Shown one piece after another: positions 25,535 through 35,326 of a DNA stretch of 64,000 bases (the stretch's first letter is position 1; every line of letters begins with the position of its first letter). Below the pieces are notes generated by a model. It worked only from the letters and a program-made list of their open reading frames with translations, made no database searches and had not been told where the DNA came from. The translations under genes were made by a program, and so were the position numbers. The stretch is from assembly GCA_000308255.3 (NCBI GenBank), contig HG326666.1, positions 147,265 to 211,264 on the forward strand, in the 5' to 3' direction. The DNA comes from Anaerococcus pacaensis 9403502 (lineage in GTDB: Bacteria > Bacillota > Clostridia > Tissierellales > Peptoniphilaceae).

Positions 25535-27388
25535 ATGTTATATCCAGTTCAAACTAAATCAAGAATCGTAAGCTCACTTGATGGTATGTGGGATTTTATA
25601 CTTGGCGATGGCAACAATTTTGATGAAGGACTTGTAGGAAAAAGGCTAGTAGATTCTAAACCAATGCCAGTACCATCTTCATATAACGACATCTATGAAG
25701 ATAGTTATTTACGCGATCACTTTGGTTGGGTCTACTATCAAAGACAATTTGATGTGTCAGCTAGCCTAACAGAAGATAGGCTGATTTTAAGATTTGATGC
25801 TGTAACACATTTTGCAAAAATTTATATCAACGGTGAATTTGTAGGCGAACACAAGGGTGGCTTCCTACCTTTTGAAATTGACGTGACTGATAAGGTAAAA
25901 GATTGCCACAACCTACTTACTGTAGCTGTAAATAACGTTATAAACTACGAAACCCTACCAATCGGTGGTCTAGGTGGCAGCATGATGGATGCCCTAATGG
26001 GTGGCGGTGGCGCTGTAAACCTTGACGAAGAATATATCCAAACTAAAAATACACCAAACTTTGACTTCTTCAACTACGCTGGTATTACACGTCATGTAAG
26101 ACTATATACTACACCAAAAAATTATATAGCAGATATCACTATGACCAACGATGAAGTATCTGATAATCATGCTACCCTAGGCTACAAACTTGATGTATGT
26201 GGCGAAGGTGAAGCAAAAGTATTTGTATATGACGAAGAAGGAAATTGTGTGGCAGAAGCTGAGGGCCTGGAAGGCAAGCTTGAAATCAAGGATGTAAAAC
26301 TTTGGTGGCCACTAAATGCTTACCTATACGAGATTGTAGCTCAATTTGGAGAAGATGAATACCATCTTCCATACGGTATCCGTACTGTAAGAGTAGATGG
26401 CATGAAATTCCTAATAAACGAAAAACCTTTCTATTTCAAAGGCTACGGCAAACACGAAGACACCTTCCCTAATGGTCGTGGTATGAATGAGGTTATGTAT
26501 TACAAAGACCTTGGCCTTATGAAATGGCAAGGAGCCAACTCATTTAGAACAGCGCACTATCCATACTCAGAAGAGATGATGAGACTTGCTGATAGGATGG
26601 GCTTTGTTGTAATCGATGAAACCCCAGCTGTTGGTATCAACGGTATGTTCGGTGGTGGTGCAAACTTTGGAGGCCAACCTGTTCCTACCTTTGGTCATCA
26701 AGAATCTATTGGTACAAAAGTTTTTGACCACCACAAAGAAGTAATCCGCGACTGGGTGGCTCGTGATAAGAACTATGCTTGCGTTTGTATCTGGTCTGTA
26801 GCAAATGAACCAGATTCATCAAGCGAAGGTGCTTATGAATACTTTGAACCTCTATTTAACCTAACTCGTGAACTAGACCCACAAAAAAGACCAGTAACCC
26901 TAGTTTCAGTACAAATGGGCGGCGGCCCACTAGCTGATGTTTCTAGCAAGCTTTCAGATATCATCTGTATCAATAGATACTATGGCTGGTATTTTGGAGG
27001 CCCAGACTTAGTTGGTCCAATGGAAGCCTTTAGAGCTGAACTAAAAATATGGCAAGAAGAAGTTGGAAAACCAGTTATCATCTCAGAATACGGGGCTGAT
27101 GCAGTGCTTGGTATGAGAGATTCATCTGAAAATCCAGTTTTATATACAGAAGATTATCAAGTAAAATATTATGTAGCAAACAATGCGGTAATGGACGAAT
27201 TTCGATGTGTAGTCGGTGAACATCCATGGAACTTTGCTGACTTTGCAACAGATCAAAACTTACTGCGTGTCCAAGGCAACAAAAAAGGTCTATTCTCTAG
27301 GGAAAGACGCCCGAAACTTGCAGCTTATTATTTCAAAGACAGATGGAATGCCATCCCTCACTTTGATTGGGAAGTAAAAAATAAATAG
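25535..27388 (+). CDS. uidA: Beta-glucuronidase (GH2)
   Basis: 617 residues, similar in length to E. coli UidA, no signal peptide, so it acts in the cytoplasm on imported glucuronides. The jelly-roll domain (GWVYYQRQFDV, GEFVGEHKGGFLPFE) and beta-sandwich precede the barrel. The acid/base Glu is E425 (VANEPDSSSEG) and the nucleophile is E518 (IISEYGAD). The N-x-K pair that distinguishes glucuronidases from other GH2 enzymes is present at N582/K584 (GNKKGLFSRERRPK). An active-site loop between about residues 365 and 400 (GMFGGGANFGGQPVPTFGH) resembles the loops seen in gut bacterial enzymes. It releases glucuronate for UxaC. Confidence 0.93.
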   Translation: MLYPVQTKSRIVSSLDGMWDFILGDGNNFDEGLVGKRLVDSKPMPVPSSYNDIYEDSYLRDHFGWVYYQRQFDVSASLTEDRLILRFDAVTHFAKIYINGEFVGEHKGGFLPFEIDVTDKVKDCHNLLTVAVNNVINYETLPIGGLGGSMMDALMGGGGAVNLDEEYIQTKNTPNFDFFNYAGITRHVRLYTTPKNYIADITMTNDEVSDNHATLGYKLDVCGEGEAKVFVYDEEGNCVAEAEGLEGKLEIKDVKLWWPLNAYLYEIVAQFGEDEYHLPYGIRTVRVDGMKFLINEKPFYFKGYGKHEDTFPNGRGMNEVMYYKDLGLMKWQGANSFRTAHYPYSEEMMRLADRMGFVVIDETPAVGINGMFGGGANFGGQPVPTFGHQESIGTKVFDHHKEVIRDWVARDKNYACVCIWSVANEPDSSSEGAYEYFEPLFNLTRELDPQKRPVTLVSVQMGGGPLADVSSKLSDIICINRYYGWYFGGPDLVGPMEAFRAELKIWQEEVGKPVIISEYGADAVLGMRDSSENPVLYTEDYQVKYYVANNAVMDEFRCVVGEHPWNFADFATDQNLLRVQGNKKGLFSRERRPKLAAYYFKDRWNAIPHFDWEVKNK

Positions 27389-27395
27389 TTAAATG

Positions 27396-27416
27396 ATGCC
27401 GGGCTATGCCTGGCAT
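27396..27416 (+). other. Short hairpin between glucuronidase and fructuronate reductase genes
   Basis: ATGCCGGG, loop CTATG, CCTGGCAT form an 8-bp stem with one G-T pair. No T-run follows, so it is probably an intercistronic RNA stability or processing element rather than a terminator. Confidence 0.5.
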
Positions 27417-27443
27417 TATGTCACTATACAGAAAGGAATATGT

Positions 27444-29036
27444 ATGGACCTAAAATTAGAAAATTTAGACCAAATACTAGAAAAAGTAGACAAAAAACCG
27501 GATTATGATGTGTCGAAATTACGCGAAGATTCAATCAATGACCCAAAATGGCTAGCCTTTGGTTCTGGCAACATCTTCCGCGGTTTTATCGCTAGAGTTG
27601 GCCAAGATATGATAAATTCTGGCGAATTTGATAGAGGAATCTCGGTAGTAGAAACATTTGATACTGAAATCATCGATTCAATTTATAAACCATTTGACAA
27701 CCTAGCCCTGTCAGTGACCCTACACAAGGACGGGGAATTTGACACCAACCTTATCGCAAACCTAGTAGAATCCCTCACTCTCGATAATATGGACCGTATT
27801 CGTGAGATTGCCTTAAATAAAGACCTACAAGTGATGAGCTTTACTATCACAGAAAAAGGCTACAATCTCTATGCTCCAAATGGCGAACTAATGGATGTGG
27901 TGAAGGCAGACCTTGAAAATGACCCAGCTGATGCCAAGCACCTGATGTCTATCGTGACCTATCTCTTACACGAAAGATATAAAGACAGCGGCGCTCCAGT
28001 GACCCTACTTTCTATGGACAATGCCAGCCACAATGGAGATCTCGTAAAAAATTCTGTAGTGATGATAGCGGAAAAATGGGCAGAAGCTGGCAAGGTGGAA
28101 GAAGGATTCCTAGACTATATCAACAATGAAGTATCATTCCCACTTTCAATGATAGATAAAATAACCCCAAGGCCTGCCGAAGTAGTACAAAAACACGTTG
28201 AAGACCTTGGATTTACAAACATGGACACAGTAGTGACAGGTAAAAACACCTACATTGCCCCATTTGTAAATAGCGAGGAAGCAGAATACCTAGTAATAGA
28301 AGACAATTTCAAAAACGGTCGACCTCCATTTGAAAAAGGTGGCGTATATATAGCTGACCGCGACACTGTAAATCAAGTTGAAACTATGAAGGTAACTACT
28401 TGCCTAAATCCTCTTCATACAGTGCTTGCAACATACGGCTGTGTCCTAGGCTATGAGTCAATCTCTGATGAAATGAAGGATGACGAGCTAGTAGCCCTCA
28501 TAAAAAAAGTAGGTTATGAAGAAGGCCTGCCAGTAGTGGTAGATCCTGGCATAATAAATCCAAAAGACTTTATCGATGAAGTAATTAATGTGAGATTCCC
28601 AAACCCATATATGCCTGACACCCCACAACGTATAGCAACAGATACATCACAAAAAGTGAGCGTGCGTTTCGGTCAAACTATCAAACGCTACATGGAGGAT
28701 GACGAGAAATCTGCAGCATCACTTAAGTATATCCCACTGGCTATAGCAGGCTGGCTCAGATACCTACTAGCTATCGATGATAATGGCAATGAATTTGAAC
28801 TTTCACCAGACCCACTTATGGATGAGCTAGAAAAAATCTTTGGTGACCGTGGCCTTGGTGAACTTGAAAATATCTCAGAGCTAGAAGAATTCTTACAAAA
28901 TAAAGCAATCTTTGGTGTAAACTTAAGTGAAGCTGGACTTTCTGAAAAAGTTATCAGCTATTATAGAGAATTAAGCGAAAAACCAGGGGCTGTGAGAGAA
29001 ACACTCAAGAAATATTTATCAGAAGAAGAAGCATAA
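27444..29036 (+). CDS. uxuB: D-fructuronate reductase (mannitol dehydrogenase family)
   Basis: 530 residues from the ATG at 27444, chosen because GAAAGGAA precedes it; the frame opens at 27393 in the hairpin. It has an N-terminal Rossmann-type segment (WLAFGSGNIFRGFIARVGQ) and the mannitol-dehydrogenase C-terminal domain with KTNxxxPxxH-like features (TTCLNPLHTVLATYGCVLG). The enzyme reduces fructuronate to mannonate with NADH. UxuA follows 19 bases downstream, fixing the pathway role. Confidence 0.9.
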   Translation: MDLKLENLDQILEKVDKKPDYDVSKLREDSINDPKWLAFGSGNIFRGFIARVGQDMINSGEFDRGISVVETFDTEIIDSIYKPFDNLALSVTLHKDGEFDTNLIANLVESLTLDNMDRIREIALNKDLQVMSFTITEKGYNLYAPNGELMDVVKADLENDPADAKHLMSIVTYLLHERYKDSGAPVTLLSMDNASHNGDLVKNSVVMIAEKWAEAGKVEEGFLDYINNEVSFPLSMIDKITPRPAEVVQKHVEDLGFTNMDTVVTGKNTYIAPFVNSEEAEYLVIEDNFKNGRPPFEKGGVYIADRDTVNQVETMKVTTCLNPLHTVLATYGCVLGYESISDEMKDDELVALIKKVGYEEGLPVVVDPGIINPKDFIDEVINVRFPNPYMPDTPQRIATDTSQKVSVRFGQTIKRYMEDDEKSAASLKYIPLAIAGWLRYLLAIDDNGNEFELSPDPLMDELEKIFGDRGLGELENISELEEFLQNKAIFGVNLSEAGLSEKVISYYRELSEKPGAVRETLKKYLSEEEA

Positions 29037-29055
29037 GGAAAGGTGAGTAAATATT

Positions 29056-30147
29056 ATGAAAATGACATTTAGACACTACGGAAACGACGACCCAATTAGC
29101 CTACAATACGTAGCACAAATCCCAGGAGTAACTGGTGTAATGGCTATGCTAAACGAATTTGAAGCAGGCGAAGTGTGGGATAAAGATATCTTCAAAGCAT
29201 ACGTAGATGAGTGCCACAAATACGGCCTAGAATGTGAAATCATCGAATCAATCAACGTTCACGAAGATATCAAGATGGGTCTACCAACTCGTGACGAATA
29301 TATCGAAAACTACAAGCAATCGCTTAGAAATGTAGCAGAGTGCGGAGTAAAGGTAGTAATCTATAACTTCATGCCTGTATTTGACTGGCTAAAAACTGAC
29401 CTTGCCTATGAACTTCCTGATGGATCAAATACTCTAGCCTTTGACCAAGCCAAGGTAGAAGGCCTAAGCCCACGCGATATGGTAGATGAAATCCTAAATG
29501 GTGCAGGTAACTTCGAGCTTCCTGGCTGGGAACCAGAAAGACTTGCCCGCCTAGAAGAAGTACTCGATCAATACAAGGACATCGACGAAGATAAACTACG
29601 CGAAAACTACAAATATTTCCTAGAAGCTATCATCCCAACATGTGAAGAAGTTGGCATCAAGATGGCAGTTCACCCAGACGACCCAGCTTGGCCACTATTT
29701 GATATTCCAAGAATCACATCTACTGCAGATGACCTCGAAAAAATCATAAACCTAGTAGACAGCCCTTCAAATACCCTATGTATCTGTACAGGATCTCTTG
29801 GAAGCCGCAAAGAAAACGACCTACCAGCTATCATCCGCGAATACGTGAGCCGAGATAGAGTAGGCGCAATGCATGTTCGTAACATAAAATTTGAAGGCGA
29901 AAAGAAATTCTATGAAGCAGCCCACCTATCAACATGTGGATCTCTTGACATGTATGAAATCATGAAAGCCCTTAGTGATGCTGGCTTTACTGGATATCTT
30001 AGACCAGACCACGGTCGTATGATCTGGGGCGAAGAAGGCCGTGCAGGCTACGGCTTATACGACAGAGCCCTAGGTGTCACCTACCTAAACGGTCTATGGG
30101 AAGCTGTGGAAAAAGACAAAGAAAGATACGGCGCAGAAACTAAGTAG
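29056..30147 (+). CDS. uxuA: Mannonate dehydratase
   Basis: 363 residues. The start (MKMTFRHYGNDDPISLQYVAQIPGVTGVM) and the TIM-barrel metal-site segments (KMAVHPDDPAWP, CICTGSLGSR, MHVRNIK, LRPDHGRMIWGE) are characteristic of UxuA, a metal-dependent enzyme that converts D-mannonate to 2-keto-3-deoxygluconate in the cytoplasm. It is fed by UxuB and supplies KDG kinase at the end of the locus. Confidence 0.94.
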   Translation: MKMTFRHYGNDDPISLQYVAQIPGVTGVMAMLNEFEAGEVWDKDIFKAYVDECHKYGLECEIIESINVHEDIKMGLPTRDEYIENYKQSLRNVAECGVKVVIYNFMPVFDWLKTDLAYELPDGSNTLAFDQAKVEGLSPRDMVDEILNGAGNFELPGWEPERLARLEEVLDQYKDIDEDKLRENYKYFLEAIIPTCEEVGIKMAVHPDDPAWPLFDIPRITSTADDLEKIINLVDSPSNTLCICTGSLGSRKENDLPAIIREYVSRDRVGAMHVRNIKFEGEKKFYEAAHLSTCGSLDMYEIMKALSDAGFTGYLRPDHGRMIWGEEGRAGYGLYDRALGVTYLNGLWEAVEKDKERYGAETK

Positions 30148-30158
30148 ACCATAACTAA

Positions 30159-30188
30159 GAAAGCCTCTTAGCTTCCTAGGGGGCTTTC
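30159..30188 (+). other. Intercistronic hairpin between uxuA and the TRAP binding-protein gene
   Basis: GAAAGCCTC pairs with GGGGCTTTC (one G-T pair) around an 11- to 12-base loop. No long T-run follows, so read-through into the TRAP genes is expected; it may be a weak attenuator or RNA processing site. Confidence 0.5.
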
Positions 30189-30216
30189 AAGTTGTACATA
30201 ATAGTAGAGGATAATT

Positions 30217-31239
30217 ATGAAAAAAAGAAACAAAATCATATCTCTTGTGCTCCTAATCGCTATATTTTTCACAGGATGTGCAGGCAACGCACAAGATGAT
30301 AAGGTAATCATAAGGGTCGGCCACAACCAATCTCAAAAACACCCTACTCACTTGGGCCTATTAGCCTTTGAAGAATATGTAGAAAGTGAGCTGGGTGACA
30401 AATACGACATCCAAGTCTTCCCATCAGAACTATTAGGTTCGCAAACCGACATGGTCCAATTAACTCAAACTGGAGCTATAAATATTAGTGTAGCAAGTAA
30501 CGCTATTCTAGAAACTTTTTCCGATATATATGAAATCTTCAATCTACCATATTTGTTTGCATCACCAGAAGCCTATCATGCTGTAATGGATGATGAAGCT
30601 ATCACAGAGCCTATCTTTACATCTACTAAAGATGCAGGTTTTGAGGCTGTAACCTGGCTTGATGCTGGCAGCCGTTCATTTTATACCATAAATCGTCCTA
30701 TAGAAAAACCAGAAGACCTCAGAGGCCTAAAAATCCGTGTACAACAATCACCAACAAACGTTCGTATGATGAATCTCCTTGGTGGATCTGCTTCTCCTAT
30801 GGGCTTTGGTGAAGTATACACAGCTCTACAATCAGGTGTAATTGATGGAGCAGAAAATAACGAAATGGCTCTAGTAGATAACGGCCACGGCGACCTTTGT
30901 AAATACTATTCCTATGACATGCACCAAATGGTACCAGATATCGTTATCGCAAATTACGAATGGCTAGAAAACCTACCAGCAGAAGATAGGGCTGTTTTTG
31001 AAGAAGGTTTTAAGATTTTAAACCAAAAACAAAGAGAAGAATGGACTAAATCTATCGAGGCTGCCCGCAACAAGGCAGGAAATGACATGGGGGTAAACTT
31101 CATCTACCCAGACCAAAAACCATTTGTAGATGCTGTAGCTCCTCTAACAGAAGAAGTGCTAAATCGTAACGAAAAATTAAAACCATATTACGATGCTATC
31201 CAAGTCCACAATAACTCATCCCAAGGAGGTAGCAACTAA
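30217..31239 (+). CDS. dctP: TRAP transporter substrate-binding lipoprotein (DctP)
   Basis: 340 residues. The leader ends in the lipobox FTGCAG, so the binding protein is membrane-tethered as expected in a Gram-positive cell. The DctP family features FPSELLGSQTDMVQ, LDAGSRSFYTINRPI, DLRGLKIRVQQSP and GEVYTALQSGVIDGAENN are present, including the conserved Arg that binds a carboxylate. Context makes glucuronate or a related uronate the likely ligand. Its stop overlaps the DctQ start by one base (TAATG). Confidence 0.93.
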   Translation: MKKRNKIISLVLLIAIFFTGCAGNAQDDKVIIRVGHNQSQKHPTHLGLLAFEEYVESELGDKYDIQVFPSELLGSQTDMVQLTQTGAINISVASNAILETFSDIYEIFNLPYLFASPEAYHAVMDDEAITEPIFTSTKDAGFEAVTWLDAGSRSFYTINRPIEKPEDLRGLKIRVQQSPTNVRMMNLLGGSASPMGFGEVYTALQSGVIDGAENNEMALVDNGHGDLCKYYSYDMHQMVPDIVIANYEWLENLPAEDRAVFEEGFKILNQKQREEWTKSIEAARNKAGNDMGVNFIYPDQKPFVDAVAPLTEEVLNRNEKLKPYYDAIQVHNNSSQGGSN

Positions 31240-31964
31240 TGAAGAAAACCTTACAAAATATACTAAAATTCTTATCAGCAGCTTCATTACTTATAATGCT
31301 ACTACTTGTTGTGTGGCAAGTATTTACTAGATATATCCTAAACAATCCTTCTACATGGTCAGAAGAGCTTGTAGGATTTCTATTTGCCTGGTCCACCCTA
31401 TTTGGGGCAAGTCTGATAGTATCTGAACGTGGCCATATGAACATTCCAGTGCTAATGGATACAAAAGAGCCAGCTACCCAAAAAAAGGCAGCAATATTTT
31501 CTGAGATAATGATTTTGTTATTCTCCCTATCTGTCCTAACCTATGGTGGTATTAGAATTACAAATCTTGCTCTAAACCAAATGACCTCATCCCTAGGTAT
31601 ACCTATTGGATGGTTTTATATCCCACTTCCTATTACAGGTATCATAAATACCATCTTTTGCATCCTAAATATCAAGTCTATAAGTCGTGGTGAAGTAGAG
31701 TTTTTCAAAGCAAAAAACGCATCAGAAGCTTCTAACAAGCAAGCAAATAATGCTTCTGAAGTGGCAAAATTTGATGAACCAAATGACCTCGCAGAGCTTA
31801 TAGAAGAAGATGTCACTTTAGAAGAATTGAGCGAAGAAACTGTCCCAGTAGAGGATAGATTAGCTAGTGAAAATAAAACAGAAGCTAGCGTTAAAACTGA
31901 AACTAGCGGTGAAGTTATCAAACAAACTTTTGAAAGTGACTTAGGAAATAAAGGAGATAAATAA
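31239..31964 (+). CDS. dctQ: TRAP transporter small membrane subunit (DctQ) with acidic C-terminal extension
   Basis: 241 residues. Residues 1-150 carry four membrane helices and the DctQ pattern (VWQVFTRYILNNPSTWSEEL, FGASLIVSERGHMNI). Residues 151-241 form an added tail rich in Glu, Asp, Asn, Ser and Thr, with no predicted helix in the membrane; ordinary DctQ proteins stop near 160-190 residues. The tail is in frame and ends with an overlapped TAATG that couples DctM. Subunit identity is firm; tail function unknown. Confidence 0.9.
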   Translation: MKKTLQNILKFLSAASLLIMLLLVVWQVFTRYILNNPSTWSEELVGFLFAWSTLFGASLIVSERGHMNIPVLMDTKEPATQKKAAIFSEIMILLFSLSVLTYGGIRITNLALNQMTSSLGIPIGWFYIPLPITGIINTIFCILNIKSISRGEVEFFKAKNASEASNKQANNASEVAKFDEPNDLAELIEEDVTLEELSEETVPVEDRLASENKTEASVKTETSGEVIKQTFESDLGNKGDK

Positions 31965-33265
31965 TGGGTGGACAAGCATTAGCAGTAATATTAATAGTTT
32001 TAGCTGCCCTATTGATTCTAGGCGTTCCAATTGCATTTTCAATAGGTATAGCTTCAATCGTAACAATCCTTGCTACAGTACCACTAAATGTAGCAGTACT
32101 AACAGCAGCTCAAAGGACCTTTGTAGGTATGAGCTCATTTACCCTTACAGCAATTCCGTTTTTTATCCTAGCAGGTAATCTAATGAATGAGGGCGGGATT
32201 GCAAAAAGACTTGTAGATTTTGTAATGGCTATCCTTGGTAAACTACCAGGAGCCCTACTTGTAACAAATATAGGTGCCAATTTAATCTTTGGTGCTATCT
32301 CAGGGTCTGCCTCTGCAGCAGCTGCAGCAGTTGGATCAATGGTAAAACAAGGTGAAGAAGAAATGGGTTATGATAAGGCCCTATCAACCGCAGCCAACGG
32401 TGCTTCTGCTCCAGCAGGTCTGCTTGTCCCACCATCAAATGCCCTTATTACCTATTCACTAGTATCAGGTGGTACATCTATCGCAGCGCTTTTTTTAGCA
32501 GGCTACTTTCCAGGACTTATCTGGGCACTTGGCTGTACCATAGCTGGGGTAATCCTTGCAAAGAAAAAAGGGTATAAGGGTGTTGAAGGTAAGTTCTCAT
32601 GGGCAAATCTAGGACGAGCAACCCTACGTGCTATCCCATCTCTTGGACTTATCGTAGTAGTAATCGGCGGTATCGTAGCTGGTATATTTACAGCTACCGA
32701 AGGTTCAGCTGTATCTGTAGTCTATGCCCTAATCCTAGGCCTTGCCTATAAGAACCTAAACTTTAGAAAAATCGTAGATATCATAGTAGAATCAGCAAAA
32801 ATGAGTGCTATAGTAGTATTTCTTATAGGTGTAAGTAATATCCTATCATGGGTTATGGCCTTTACAGGTATTCCACAAATGATTGGTAATGCTTTATTAT
32901 CAGTAACAGACAATCCTATTGTCCTATTGCTAATCATAAACATTATCCTATTAATATCTGGTACCTTCATGGATGTAACACCAGCGATCCTTATCTTTAC
33001 ACCACTATTTCTACCTATCGTTGAAACATTTGGTATGCACCCAGTACACTTTGGTCTAATCATCGTTTATAACCTATGTATTGGAAATATCACACCACCA
33101 GTTGGTAACACACTTTTCGTTGCTATCAAGGTCGGCGATACCAGCCTACAAAAGGTAATGCCATATATGATTAGGTTCTACCTATTTATCCTACTTGGAC
33201 TCATACTCGTAACATACGTACCTGCTATCACACTATCACTACCACAATCAGCAGGACTAATCTAA
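31964..33265 (+). CDS. dctM: TRAP transporter large permease subunit (DctM)
   Basis: 433 residues, highly hydrophobic with about twelve helices. ILAGNLMNEGGIAKRLVDF, GAISGSASAAAAAVGSM and TPPVGNTLFVA are hallmark DctM motifs. It is the Na+-driven transport subunit that works with DctQ and the DctP lipoprotein to take up a C6 sugar acid, probably glucuronate. The start codon overlaps the DctQ stop. Confidence 0.94.
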   Translation: MGGQALAVILIVLAALLILGVPIAFSIGIASIVTILATVPLNVAVLTAAQRTFVGMSSFTLTAIPFFILAGNLMNEGGIAKRLVDFVMAILGKLPGALLVTNIGANLIFGAISGSASAAAAAVGSMVKQGEEEMGYDKALSTAANGASAPAGLLVPPSNALITYSLVSGGTSIAALFLAGYFPGLIWALGCTIAGVILAKKKGYKGVEGKFSWANLGRATLRAIPSLGLIVVVIGGIVAGIFTATEGSAVSVVYALILGLAYKNLNFRKIVDIIVESAKMSAIVVFLIGVSNILSWVMAFTGIPQMIGNALLSVTDNPIVLLLIINIILLISGTFMDVTPAILIFTPLFLPIVETFGMHPVHFGLIIVYNLCIGNITPPVGNTLFVAIKVGDTSLQKVMPYMIRFYLFILLGLILVTYVPAITLSLPQSAGLI

Positions 33266-33276
33266 AAGGAGAGATA

Positions 33277-34689
33277 ATGAAACAATTTTTGACAGATGAT
33301 TTTTTATTAAACACTGAATACGCAAAAACTCTTTATCACAACTACGCCAAAGATGAGCCAATCTTTGACTGGCACTGCCACCTGGAAGCAGAAGAAATAT
33401 ATAAAAATGAAAAAATAGAATCAATCACTAAAGCTTGGCTTGGTGGCGACCACTACAAGTGGAGGACTATGAGAGCTGTGGGTATAGATGAAGACCTCAT
33501 CACAGGAAGCGCAGATGACCTTGATAAATTCAAGGCCTATGCTGCTACTATGCCAAACCTAATAGGTAACCCAATCTATCACTGGACTCATCTAGAGCTA
33601 AAAAACTATTTTGGAATCGACTACTGCCTAGAACCAGACACAGCAGAAGAGATTTATAAAATCGCCAACGAAAAGCTATCTACAGATGCATACACCCCTC
33701 GCGGTCTAATCAAAATGAGCAATGTAGCTGCAGTTTGTACAACCAACGACCCAGTAGATGATTTACATTACCATGACTTACTAGATGAAGATGAGACTTT
33801 TGAGACCAAAGTAAAACCAGCCTTCCGCCCAGACAGGGCCCTAGCTATTGAAAAGGCAGATTATGCCGACTATATAAAAACTCTATCTGAAGTAAGTGGT
33901 GTAGAAATTGTATGCTTTGATAGCCTCAAAGAAGCACTCGTAAAAAGAATGGATTTCTTTAATGAAAAGGGCTGCAAGGCCAGTGACCAAGCCTTTAAAT
34001 ATGCACCTTTTGTTGAAAAATCTGACGAAGAAATCACAGATATTATAAAGAAAAAATTAGCTGGCGAAAGCCTTGAAACCTGCGAAGAGGATGCTTACAA
34101 AACTAGCCTTATGATATGGCTAGGCACTAAATATAAAGAATATGACTGGGCAATGGAACTACACATTGGTGTAATCCGTGACAACTCTACTCTACTTGAC
34201 GAAAAACTAGGCAAGGACGTGGGCGGAGATGCTACCAACGACCAATATTATGCAGAAAATCTAGCCAGACTATTAAATCAAATAGAACTAAAGAGTGGCC
34301 TACCAAGAACCATCATCTTCCCACTCCACCCAGCAATGTTTTACCCAGTATCAACAATTGCAGGAGTATTTAACAAGGGCAATGATGAAGGCGTCCTTAC
34401 CTGCCAACTAGGTCCAGCTTGGTGGCACCTAGACCACAAAGAAGGCATGCTAGACCAAATGAAAATTCTAGCTGCAACAAGCGCCTTTGCTAAAAATATC
34501 GGAATGATTACAGACAGCCGTTCATTCTTAAGCTACCCACGCCACGAATACTACAGAAGACTACTATGTAGATATGTAGGCGGACTAGTAGACGGTGGCG
34601 AATATCCATGGGATGAAGAATTCCTTGGCCAAATGATCAAAGACATCTCTTTTAACAACGCCAAAGACATCATAAAAATAGACCTATAA
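33277..34689 (+). CDS. uxaC: Glucuronate isomerase
   Basis: 470 residues, the normal UxaC length. The start (FLTDDFLLNTEYAKTLYHNY), the metal ligand segment FDWHCHLEAEEI, the KMSNVAAVCTTNDPVDDL stretch, and TDSRSFLSYPRHEYYRR near the C-terminus are typical. It isomerises D-glucuronate to D-fructuronate (and galacturonate to tagaturonate). No tagaturonate-specific genes are in the window, so the glucuronate arm is the one shown. It follows DctM by 11 bases. Confidence 0.95.
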   Translation: MKQFLTDDFLLNTEYAKTLYHNYAKDEPIFDWHCHLEAEEIYKNEKIESITKAWLGGDHYKWRTMRAVGIDEDLITGSADDLDKFKAYAATMPNLIGNPIYHWTHLELKNYFGIDYCLEPDTAEEIYKIANEKLSTDAYTPRGLIKMSNVAAVCTTNDPVDDLHYHDLLDEDETFETKVKPAFRPDRALAIEKADYADYIKTLSEVSGVEIVCFDSLKEALVKRMDFFNEKGCKASDQAFKYAPFVEKSDEEITDIIKKKLAGESLETCEEDAYKTSLMIWLGTKYKEYDWAMELHIGVIRDNSTLLDEKLGKDVGGDATNDQYYAENLARLLNQIELKSGLPRTIIFPLHPAMFYPVSTIAGVFNKGNDEGVLTCQLGPAWWHLDHKEGMLDQMKILAATSAFAKNIGMITDSRSFLSYPRHEYYRRLLCRYVGGLVDGGEYPWDEEFLGQMIKDISFNNAKDIIKIDL

Positions 34690-34699
34690 GGAGCAATCA

Positions 34700-35326
34700 A
34701 TGTTAAAATACGAAGTATTAAACAGAGTCAAAGAACTTGGCATAGTCCCAGTTATTAGAGGCAATTCTGCCGAAGAAGCCCTAGGCTACTGCAGGGCCTT
34801 AATCGAAGGTGGGATTGATATCTTAGAAGTCACCTTTACCATCCCAAATGCCCTAGATGTCTTTAAGGAGCTAAATGCTGAGCTTCCAGATACTGCAACA
34901 TTGGGTGCAGGTACAGTTATGGATCCAACCACAGCCCGTCTTGCTATCTTAAATGGAGCTAAATTTATCGTATCTCCTGGCTTTAATCCAGAAGTAGCAA
35001 AAATGTGTAACCTCTACCAAGTACCATACATGCCAGGCTGCATGACCTTTACAGAAATCACTACAGCCCTAGAATATGGCGTAGACCTAATCAAACTCTT
35101 CCCAGGATCTCTGCCTGGCCCATCATATGTAAAAGCCATCCACGGCCCACTACCAACTGCCAACATCATGCCAACTGGTGGCGTAAGCCTTGATAACCTC
35201 GAAGATTGGTTTAGGGCTGGAGTATTTGCGGTAGGAGCCGGATCTAATCTCGTAGCAGGTAGCCATGAAGAAATCGTAGAAATGAGCAAAAAATACCTAG
35301 AAAAAATCGCGGAAGTGAGAAAGTAA
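34700..35326 (+). CDS. eda: KDPG/KHG aldolase
   Basis: 208 residues. The class I aldolase barrel shows R20-G-N (VIRGNSAEEA), catalytic Glu at E43 (ILEVTFT) and the Schiff-base lysine K132 in DLIKLFPG. It cleaves 2-keto-3-deoxy-6-phosphogluconate to pyruvate and glyceraldehyde-3-phosphate. Its stop overlaps the kinase start by one base. Gene symbols eda or kdgA are both in use. Confidence 0.93.
   Translation: MLKYEVLNRVKELGIVPVIRGNSAEEALGYCRALIEGGIDILEVTFTIPNALDVFKELNAELPDTATLGAGTVMDPTTARLAILNGAKFIVSPGFNPEVAKMCNLYQVPYMPGCMTFTEITTALEYGVDLIKLFPGSLPGPSYVKAIHGPLPTANIMPTGGVSLDNLEDWFRAGVFAVGAGSNLVAGSHEEIVEMSKKYLEKIAEVRK

Noticed and set aside
30159..30188. Full terminator splitting the glucuronate locus
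   Set aside because: The hairpin lacks a T-run, and no promoter is visible before the TRAP genes, so one transcript with partial attenuation is more likely.
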